Assembly (NCBI GenBank): GCA_030638665.1
Contig: DAOWEF010000007.1
Span: forward strand, 1-19,011
Direction: 5' to 3'
Source of the DNA: Dehalococcoidia bacterium
GTDB lineage: Bacteria > Chloroflexota > Dehalococcoidia > E44-bin15
Length of the DNA stretch: 19,011 nt
Shown here: piece after piece, positions 1-5,806 of the stretch
Layout of the letters: each line of letters begins with the position of its first letter
Position numbering within the stretch: position 1 is the stretch's first letter
Translations under genes and position numbers: made by a program
Notes under the pieces: generated by a model
What the model was told of the DNA's origin: nothing
The model's input: the letters and a program-made list of their open reading frames with translations, nothing else
Databases searched by the model: none

Positions 1-387
1 GCCTGCTGTGCTTTCGAGATGATCTGTGCTGCCGCTTCGCGCTATGACTTTTCTCGATTCGGTATGGAGGTTTTTCGCTTCTCTCCACGCCAGGCCGACT
101 TAATGCTCGTTGCCGGCACGCTCACCTGGAAGATGGCCCCGGCCCTGAGGCGAATCTACGATCAGATGGCCGAGCCGAAATGGGTTATAGCTATGGGAGC
201 CTGCACCATCAGCGGCGGATGCTTCCGCGGTTCCTATAGCGTAGTTCCAGGGATAAACCTGATCGTCCCCGTAGACGTTTATATCCCCGGGTGCCCGCCG
301 CGCCCCGAGGGTCTACTCCACGGGTTCATGGAGTTACATCGCAAGGTCTTGAAAGACAAACTTATAAAGAAAGAAAAGGATGACTAA
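1..387 (+). CDS. nuoB: NADH-quinone oxidoreductase subunit B (complex I 20 kDa subunit), 5' end missing
   Basis: Subunit that holds cluster N2, the last iron-sulfur cluster before quinone, in the peripheral arm of complex I. The frame is open from base 1, so the gene begins outside the window; 128 codons are visible. Seen: the tandem Cys-Cys pair (codons 2-3) followed by AFEM, the RYD.SRFG stretch, [15 protein letters not shown], the third ligand Cys in MGAC (202-204) and the fourth in [10 protein letters not shown] (292-294). These are the four expected N2 ligands. An additional Cys (220-222, SGGCF) lies 6 residues after the third ligand; from memory many homologues have Met or Tyr there. 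The stop overlaps nuoC by 8 nt, so the two are probably translationally coupled. The identity is secure; only the N-terminus is unknown. Confidence 0.97.
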   Translation, partial: ACCAFEMICAAASRYDFSRFGMEVFRFSPRQADLMLVAGTLTWKMAPALRRIYDQMAEPKWVIAMGACTISGGCFRGSYSVVPGINLIVPVDVYIPGCPPRPEGLLHGFMELHRKVLKDKLIKKEKDD

Positions 388-850
388 GCAGCTTTCCGGC
401 CCAGAGGTCGCACAGCAAATAGGGGAGAAATTCCCCGATACGATCACTGGTTCCGATGAAACCGCTGTTTTCGTCCGCAGCGAAGCGCTTCTTGAAGTGG
501 CGCGCTTCATCAAAGAGAGCCTCGATCTCGATTACCTCAACAGCATCACCGCTGTCGATTACATCGACTATTTCGAACTGGTGTACCATTTGACCTCGCT
601 AGAAAATAACCATAGCATCATCTTAAAGACGAAGTGCCATGAGCGTAAAAATCCCAAGGTGCCCTCAGTGGTCAGCCTGTGGCAGGGGGCAGATTTTCAG
701 GAGCGCGAGATATATGACCTACTGGGCATCTCCTTTGATGGGCACCCGAATATGAAACGAATCTTCCTCTGGGACGGGTTCCAAGGCTATCCGCTGAGGA
801 AAGATTTCATTATAGACGTACCAGGCGGTGGAAAAGCGACAAAGCAGTGA
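380..850 (+). CDS. nuoC: NADH-quinone oxidoreductase subunit C (complex I 30 kDa subunit)
   Basis: Peripheral-arm subunit of 156 residues that packs against NuoD and NuoB and carries no cofactor. The family signature is visible near the C-terminus: [17 protein letters not shown] followed by KRIFLWDGF and GYPLRKDF. The N-terminal part ([19 protein letters not shown]) fits the 30 kDa fold. It is a separate gene, not the NuoCD fusion found in E. coli, and has only a short tail after PLRKDF. The ATG at 380 lies inside the end of nuoB (8 nt overlap), and a purine-rich AAGAAAGAAAAGG precedes it. Its stop is 4 nt before nuoD. The identity is clear from motif and operon position. Confidence 0.95.
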   Translation: MTKQLSGPEVAQQIGEKFPDTITGSDETAVFVRSEALLEVARFIKESLDLDYLNSITAVDYIDYFELVYHLTSLENNHSIILKTKCHERKNPKVPSVVSLWQGADFQEREIYDLLGISFDGHPNMKRIFLWDGFQGYPLRKDFIIDVPGGGKATKQ

Positions 851-854
851 GTAA

Positions 855-1958
855 ATGACGCTCGAAACCGAACCAGTTACTATTAATATAGGGCCGCAGC
901 ATCCCTCGACCCACGGGGTGTTTCGTATGCGGGTCACATTCGATGGCGAGGTTATCATCGATATGGAGCCCGTCTTCGGTTACCTCCATCGCGGAATTGA
1001 AAAGCTTGCCGAGCACAAAACCTATGTTCAGAATATCCCGTTTACCGATAGGCTGGACTACCTGGCCGCCATGTCTAATAACTTTGCCTATGTGCTGGCG
1101 GTGGAAAAACTTGCTGGTATCGAGGTACCTGAGCGGGCAGAATATATCAGGATAATAATGGCTGAGCTCATGAGGATCTCAAGTCATCTCATGGGTGTAG
1201 GCTTTTTCCTCAATGACATGGGTGCCTTTATGACTCCAGTTCTCTATATGTTACGGGAGCGGGAAAAGATCCTGGATCTCTTTGAGATGGCATGCGGGCA
1301 GCGACTGACCTATAACTATATGCGCTTCGGCGGGGTTAGCCACGATATCCCCGGCGAATTTATCCCGGCACTAAAGCGTTTTATCGATGAGATGCCCGGC
1401 TATATCGATGAATACGATCAGCTTATTGCCGAAAACGAAATCGTACTTGCCCGCACCAAGGGGATAGGTATTCTACCGGCGGATAAGGCCATCAATGCCT
1501 CGGTAGCCGGCCCGGTACTGCGGGCCAGCGGGGTGAAGTGGGACCTGCGCAAGGCCGACCCCTACTCCATTTATGACCGATTCAATTTCGATGTCCCCAC
1601 CGGCACCAATGGCGATAACTACGATCGATATCGGATGAAGATCGAGGAGATAAAGCAGAGCGTGCGTATCGTTAAGCAGGCAATGGAGCAGCTTCCCCAG
1701 GGGGAGGTATGCACCAGAGTATCGCCGACTTTCAAGCCGCCTAAAGGGGAAGCCTATGGCAGGGTAGAGGGCCCTAAAGGAGAGCTGGGCTTTTTTATCG
1801 TGAGCGATGGCTCTGCTAAACCATATCGCTTCAAGGTACGTCCCCCAGCACTTATAAACCTCACCGTACTCCGCGATATGATTATCGGATGGAAGCTGGC
1901 CGATGCTATAGTCACCTTTGGCAGCATTGATATTTGTATGGGCGAGGTAGATCGCTAG
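855..1958 (+). CDS. nuoD: NADH-quinone oxidoreductase subunit D (complex I 49 kDa subunit)
   Basis: Subunit that forms the quinone-reduction chamber with NuoB and NuoH. Seen: GPQHPSTHG at residues 13-21, whose second His (H20) matches the quinone-head-group His38 of Thermus Nqo4, and Y69 in [12 protein letters not shown], matching Tyr87. The C-terminus ends in the family signature [11 protein letters not shown]. At 367 residues it is short. The segment between QLPQGEV and [18 protein letters not shown] lacks about 25 residues that in Thermus Nqo4 include an MEAVIYHFKHYTEGF stretch. ATG at 855, 4 nt after nuoC. The stop TAG shares a base with the GTG start of the following gene. No nuoE, nuoF or nuoG follows. 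Confidence 0.97.
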   Translation: MTLETEPVTINIGPQHPSTHGVFRMRVTFDGEVIIDMEPVFGYLHRGIEKLAEHKTYVQNIPFTDRLDYLAAMSNNFAYVLAVEKLAGIEVPERAEYIRIIMAELMRISSHLMGVGFFLNDMGAFMTPVLYMLREREKILDLFEMACGQRLTYNYMRFGGVSHDIPGEFIPALKRFIDEMPGYIDEYDQLIAENEIVLARTKGIGILPADKAINASVAGPVLRASGVKWDLRKADPYSIYDRFNFDVPTGTNGDNYDRYRMKIEEIKQSVRIVKQAMEQLPQGEVCTRVSPTFKPPKGEAYGRVEGPKGELGFFIVSDGSAKPYRFKVRPPALINLTVLRDMIIGWKLADAIVTFGSIDICMGEVDR

Positions 1959-4900
1959 TGGGAGTTCTCGAGCAATTCCAGAATTGGCTGCTAAACTATT
2001 TACCTGATTGGGCAGCGTATCTCATACCTGTATTGATCGCCTTCACCATCCTCTCCACCTTTATCTTGCTGGTGGTAATGGCCTTTATCTATATTGAGCG
2101 AAGATTAATAGGGAGGTTCCAGATTCGCCAGGGACCCAATCGGGCAGGGCCGCAGGGTGTCCTTCAGCCGATAGCCGATGCCGTTAAGATTCTACTTAAA
2201 GAGGATATCATTCCCATACTCGCGGACCGCAAGATTCACTGGCTGGCCCCTGTTATAACGTTCGTTCCGGTGCTGCTGATCTTCGCCATCATACCCTGGG
2301 GCCACGGTGCCTTCATCGCCGATCTTAACATAGGCATACTTTACATAATTGCTATATCCTCACTGGGTGTCGTCGGCATTTTCATGGCGGGGTGGAGCTC
2401 AAGTAATAAGTACTCCCTTCTCGGTGCCATGCGCGTTATGGCCCAGATGATAAGCTATGAGATCCCGCTGGTGCTTTCCATCATAGGTGTGCTTATAATA
2501 GCCGGCTCCATGTCAATGGTTAGCATAGTAGAGGCACAAACTGTGCCCTTCTTTTTACTTCAGCCCCTGGGATTCTTAATATTCTTCCTGGCACTGGCGG
2601 CGGAGATCAACCGCAGCCCCTTCGACCTTCTAGAGGCAGATTCCGAGATCGTGGCAGGTTTCCATACTGAATACTCTGGAATGAAGTATGGCCTGTTCAT
2701 GTTGGGGGAATACGCCCATGCCTTCGCTGCCTCCGCTATTCTGACAGCGCTTTTCCTTGGCGGTGGAAAGGGACCACTGTTACCGGATGCAATGTGGTTC
2801 ATGCTCAAGGTGTTCATTATATTCGCTGCACTTGTATGGATGCGTGGCACCCTGCCGCGACTCAGGGTGGACCAGCTGATGGAGTTTGCCTGGAAATTCC
2901 TCTTCCCCCTGGCGATTATTAATATCTTTATCACCGGTATCGAGGTTATCTTATGGCCCGAGTTCCCGTGGTGGCTTATGTTCGTCAATATCCCCATCGC
3001 TGCTATACTAATCGTCCTCTGGTCAAGCATGTTCAGGGTGTACGGCGAGAGGGTAAGCTTTACTCATTTTGGTCGGGGAGTGGCCAAGGGTATGGCGCTG
3101 ACCTTCAGGCATCTTTTCCGTCATCCCATCACGGTGCAATATCCGGAGCAGCGGCTCAGCGTCTCCAAACGGGCGCGGGGGCAAAGATTTGTGCGGGACG
3201 AGCGGAAACGGGCTCCATGCATTGCGGCATGTCCTGCCAGTGTGGATGTGCAGGGATATGTCGCCCTTATCACCCAGGGTCGATTTGTTGAAGCGGTTGG
3301 GCTCATCAGACAGACCAATCCCTTCCCCGTCGTCTGCGGGCGGGTCTGCACCCACCCCTGCGAGACGGCATGCAACCGGAAATCCATGGATAAAGCCGTC
3401 GCCATCCGAGACCTCAAGCGTTTCGTGACTGACTACGAAATGAGCATAGGGAGGGGAGAGATAACCCCGTACCCCCGAACCAGAGACGAGCGGGTAGCGG
3501 TTATTGGCTCGGGGCCCGGAGGGTTAACCGCCGCCCGCGACCTGGTAAGGATGGGCTACGGCGTGACCGTATTTGAAGCGCTCCCCATCGCCGGCGGGAT
3601 GATGGCGGTAGGTATTCCGGAGTATCGCTTGCCCAAGGCAGTGCTGCAAAAGGAGATCGATGGCATCCTGCAGCTAGGCGTCGAGCTTAAACTGAACAGT
3701 CCGGTAGGCAAAAATGGCCTGACACTGGAGTCGCTCAAAGGACAGGGATATAAAGCAATTATCATAGCTGTGGGTGCCCATGACAGCATGAAACTGGACA
3801 TTCCCGGCGAAGACGTTGAGGGGGTGTATCACGGGGTTTTCTTCCTCAGGGATGGCCTCCTAGGCAAAAAGGTCAAGGTGGGAAATAGGGTGGCCATAGT
3901 CGGCGGGGGCAATGTGGCCATCGACGCTGCGCGAACCGCCCTACGCCTCGGCGCCAAGGACGTAACTATTGTTTACCGCAGGTCGAGGCAGGAGATGCCG
4001 GCCGATGAGGAGGAGATAGAGGATGCCGAGGCAGAGGGGATCAAGATCCATTACCTGGCAGCGCCGGTCAGGGTCCTTGAGGATAGCGGTAAGATGGCAG
4101 GCCTGGAGTGTATTCGGATGGAGCTGGGTGAACCTGATGCCAGCGGCAGAAGACGCCCGGTACCTGTCGAGGGATCGGAGTTTGTCCTCGACATTGACAT
4201 GCTCATCCCTGCCATCGGTCAGGCCATCGACCTCTCCTGCCTGCCCCAGGATCATGAGTTAAACATCACAAAGAGGGGAACATTCGAGGTCGATCCGCTC
4301 AGCATGGCTACCAACATACCAGGCATCTTCGCCTGCGGGGATGCGGTTAGTGGGCCAGCTACAGTGGTTGAGGCTATCGGGGCCGGGACCAGGACCGCCC
4401 TCGCCGTCGACTGTTACCTACGCGGCGAAAAATTCGAAGAGCTAGAGCCAGTGCTGCCGCTAAAGGAGGTAGCTTTCGAGGATCTGGATATCAGTGACGT
4501 CGAGAGTAAAGATAGAGCAAAGATGCCTCATCTACCGGTTGAGGCTAGGATCCGCGGATTCGAGGAGGCAGCACTCGGCTTTTCAGAGGAGACGGCTATA
4601 GAGGAAGCCAACAGATGCCTTAACTGCGGTTTCTGTGCCTGGTGCCGGCAGTGCGAAGATGCCTGTCCCTACGGGGTTATCAGGATAGTGCCCCAAGAAA
4701 CCCCGGAGGGCATGACCGGGGTGGATAGGTTCGACATCGACCTCGGAGAATGCATATTCTGCGGCCTGTGCATCGAGGCATGTCCCGCCCACCGGCTCTA
4801 TTTATCGAGAATCTACGAGGCAGCCTGTTACCGCAGGGGAGACATGGCACTGGATAAGGAGGGGCTGAAACCATCCCCCGAGAAGCAGCCGAGCGCCTAT

Positions 4901-5002
4901 GCCCGTCCCGAGATTGAGCCGGCCTTGCCCAAACAGGCCCTTCTTTTAGACCGCAACCGGGTGGTAGAGGAGGAGGAAGAGGAGAAGGAAAAGGTGAAGT
5001 GA
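1958..5002 (+). CDS. NuoH-NuoI fusion with a GltD-type FAD/NAD(P)H oxidoreductase inserted in NuoI
   Basis: One 1014-residue protein. Residues 1-~365 are NuoH, the membrane subunit at the foot of the arm: RRLIGRFQIRQGPNRAGP, EINRSPFDLLEADSE (216-230), HTEYSGMK. Residues 383-412 are the NuoI leader (FRHLFRHPITVQYPEQRL). Residues ~413-886 are a GltD/NfnL-like flavoprotein: iron-sulfur domain Cys 421, 425, 460, 464, 468, 472; FAD GxGxxG at 517-522; NAD(P) GGGNVA at 649-654 followed by YRR 673-675; GD motif at 794-795. Residues 887-972 are ferredoxin-like, with Cys 887, 890, 893, 896, 899, 903, then the NuoI-type cluster Cys 932, 935, 938, 942 and tail YEAACYRRGDM. An acidic C-terminus (VVEEEEEEKEK) ends it. 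GTG at 1958 overlaps the nuoD stop by one base, with GAGG at 1944-1947; an upstream in-frame TTG at 1934 is less likely. Function inferred: NADPH-linked electron input directly into the NuoI clusters. Confidence 0.93.
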   Translation: MGVLEQFQNWLLNYLPDWAAYLIPVLIAFTILSTFILLVVMAFIYIERRLIGRFQIRQGPNRAGPQGVLQPIADAVKILLKEDIIPILADRKIHWLAPVITFVPVLLIFAIIPWGHGAFIADLNIGILYIIAISSLGVVGIFMAGWSSSNKYSLLGAMRVMAQMISYEIPLVLSIIGVLIIAGSMSMVSIVEAQTVPFFLLQPLGFLIFFLALAAEINRSPFDLLEADSEIVAGFHTEYSGMKYGLFMLGEYAHAFAASAILTALFLGGGKGPLLPDAMWFMLKVFIIFAALVWMRGTLPRLRVDQLMEFAWKFLFPLAIINIFITGIEVILWPEFPWWLMFVNIPIAAILIVLWSSMFRVYGERVSFTHFGRGVAKGMALTFRHLFRHPITVQYPEQRLSVSKRARGQRFVRDERKRAPCIAACPASVDVQGYVALITQGRFVEAVGLIRQTNPFPVVCGRVCTHPCETACNRKSMDKAVAIRDLKRFVTDYEMSIGRGEITPYPRTRDERVAVIGSGPGGLTAARDLVRMGYGVTVFEALPIAGGMMAVGIPEYRLPKAVLQKEIDGILQLGVELKLNSPVGKNGLTLESLKGQGYKAIIIAVGAHDSMKLDIPGEDVEGVYHGVFFLRDGLLGKKVKVGNRVAIVGGGNVAIDAARTALRLGAKDVTIVYRRSRQEMPADEEEIEDAEAEGIKIHYLAAPVRVLEDSGKMAGLECIRMELGEPDASGRRRPVPVEGSEFVLDIDMLIPAIGQAIDLSCLPQDHELNITKRGTFEVDPLSMATNIPGIFACGDAVSGPATVVEAIGAGTRTALAVDCYLRGEKFEELEPVLPLKEVAFEDLDISDVESKDRAKMPHLPVEARIRGFEEAALGFSEETAIEEANRCLNCGFCAWCRQCEDACPYGVIRIVPQETPEGMTGVDRFDIDLGECIFCGLCIEACPAHRLYLSRIYEAACYRRGDMALDKEGLKPSPEKQPSAYARPEIEPALPKQALLLDRNRVVEEEEEEKEKVK
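3104..3193 (+). other. NuoI N-terminal leader, separated from its ferredoxin domain
   Basis: Sub-region of the fusion protein (residues 383-412). It reads TFRHLFRHPITVQYPEQRL then SKRARGQRFV, which matches the conserved start of stand-alone NuoI proteins (an amphipathic helix, then VTVQYPEE, then RxRG). In an ordinary NuoI the first CxxCxxCxxxCP cluster motif follows within roughly 20 residues. Here a GltD-type flavoprotein follows instead and the cluster motifs come about 475 residues later. The preceding GRGVAKGMALT also resembles a NuoI start, so the H/I junction is placed near residues 360-372. Confidence 0.85.
3194..4615 (+). other. GltD/NfnL-type FAD and NAD(P)H oxidoreductase domain inserted in NuoI
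   Basis: Sub-region of the fusion (residues ~413-886). It opens with the helical iron-sulfur domain of the glutamate synthase small-subunit family: APCIAACPASVDVQGYV, GRFVEAVGLIRQTNPFP, VCGRVCTHPCETAC, then AIRDLKRFVTDYE. The FAD Rossmann fold follows (VAVIGSGPGG, GGMMAVGIPEYRLPK), then the NAD(P) Rossmann fold (VAIVGGGNVAIDAAR...YRRSRQEMPADEEE) and the C-terminal FAD motif (GIFACGDAVSGPATVVEAI). The two arginines of YRR lie where family members contact the 2'-phosphate of NADP(H), so NADP(H) is the preferred inference. There is no glutaminase or glutamate synthase large subunit nearby, which argues against a role in glutamate synthesis. Confidence 0.9.
4616..4873 (+). other. NuoI ferredoxin domain with extended cysteine motif
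   Basis: Sub-region of the fusion (residues 887-972). The first motif has six cysteines in the pattern CxxCxxCxxCxxCxxxCP (887, 890, 893, 896, 899, 903). Its last four fit the N6a motif of NuoI, and the first two resemble the C-terminal cysteines of ferredoxin-linked GltD proteins. After VDRFDIDLGE comes the second motif, CIFCGLCIEACP (932, 935, 938, 942), equivalent to N6b, and then LSRIYEAACYRRGDMALDKEGL, which corresponds to the YEL..YNRDDL..KE.L tail of NuoI. The second half is therefore NuoI rather than a generic GltD-linked ferredoxin. Confidence 0.85.
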
Positions 5003-5493
5003 TGGGTTTAGATATTGCCTTCTGGGTTTTAGCAGTGGTGAGCGTGGGTGCAGCCCTGGCAGTGGTATTAATGCGCGATATATTCCGCGCTGCCCTCTTC
5101 CTGGTACTCTGCTTCTTCACCGTAGCCGGGATCTACATCACCCTCAGCGCCGATTTCCTCGCCGGAGCGCAGGTGCTCATCTATGTAGGAGCGATCGGGG
5201 TGCTGATCATCTTCGCCATCATGCTCACGAGGGAGAGCCGGCGGGGCAGTCCCTCTGGGAGGTTACGGCTCCCCGCCTTATTAATAGGACTTTTATTCCT
5301 GGTAACCATGGTCTTTGTGGTGGTAAGTACCGATTGGCACGTCATCGCTGAGCTTCCCACCGAGCCCACCACTACGGCGATTGCGCAGGCCCTATTTAGT
5401 GGGGAGGATGGCTTTGTCCTTGCCTTTGAAATAGCGGCAGCGCTTCTCCTGGCAGCGATAATCGGTGCTATCGTATTGGTGAGGGAGAAATAA
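5002..5493 (+). CDS. nuoJ: NADH-quinone oxidoreductase subunit J
   Basis: Membrane-arm subunit of 163 residues with five predicted hydrophobic helices (about residues 3-22, 27-47, 52-74, 86-108 and 137-160). Family features seen: MRDIFRAALFLVLCFFTVAGIY and the conserved QVLIYVGAIGVLIIFAIMLT segment, which contains the third-helix tyrosine and glycines tied to proton transfer. The ATG at 5002 overlaps the stop of the fusion gene (TGATG), with AAGGTGA just upstream serving as ribosome-binding site; a GTG one codon earlier (4999) is an alternative. nuoK starts 3 nt after its stop. Confidence 0.94.
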   Translation: MGLDIAFWVLAVVSVGAALAVVLMRDIFRAALFLVLCFFTVAGIYITLSADFLAGAQVLIYVGAIGVLIIFAIMLTRESRRGSPSGRLRLPALLIGLLFLVTMVFVVVSTDWHVIAELPTEPTTTAIAQALFSGEDGFVLAFEIAAALLLAAIIGAIVLVREK

Positions 5494-5496
5494 AAG

Positions 5497-5802
5497 ATGG
5501 CTGTTGGCCTTGAACATTTCCTAATCCTTTCGGCGGTGCTTTTCGCTATCGGGCTCTACGGCGTTCTGGCGAAGCGAAACGCGCTGGTCATCCTGATGAG
5601 CATCGAGATCATGCTCACTGCGGTCAATATCACCATGGTGGCCTTCTCCCGATATAGCCATGTTATTTCCGGGCAGGTCTTTGTCATCTTCATTATGGTG
5701 GTCGCTGCTGCTGAGGCGGCGGTTGGCCTGGCGCTCATAATCGCTATTTATCGAAGCAGGAAGACGGTGGATGCGGAGAAGTTCGATCTGATGAAGTGGT
5801 AG
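5497..5802 (+). CDS. nuoK: NADH-quinone oxidoreductase subunit K
   Basis: Small membrane-arm subunit (101 residues, the usual length) with three hydrophobic helices. It carries both conserved membrane glutamates of the proton path: E37 in MSIEIMLTAVN and E73 in AAAEAAVGLAL, equivalent to Glu36 and Glu72 of E. coli. The N-terminal GLYGVLAKRNAL loop and the MVAFSRY region are also typical. ATG at 5497, 3 nt after nuoJ; GAGGGAG within the end of nuoJ is a good ribosome-binding site. nuoL begins 4 nt after its stop. Nothing unusual. Confidence 0.96.
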   Translation: MAVGLEHFLILSAVLFAIGLYGVLAKRNALVILMSIEIMLTAVNITMVAFSRYSHVISGQVFVIFIMVVAAAEAAVGLALIIAIYRSRKTVDAEKFDLMKW

Positions 5803-5806
5803 TACA

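Noticed and set aside
3029..3100. Separate nuoI start (in-frame ATGs at 3029 and 3092) making NuoH and NuoI-GltD two proteins
   Set aside because: There is no stop codon between the NuoH and NuoI parts and no good ribosome-binding site before either ATG. A fusion is the direct reading; internal initiation as an addition cannot be excluded.
3194..4615. Glutamate synthase small subunit (gltD) as a separate gene
   Set aside because: The frame is continuous with NuoH upstream and with NuoI ferredoxin downstream, and no glutamate synthase large subunit is nearby.
4680..5120. Long minus-strand frame opposite the end of the NuoH-I fusion and nuoJ
   Set aside because: It lies antisense to well-supported genes, is low-complexity (proline- and arginine-rich) and has no recognisable domain.
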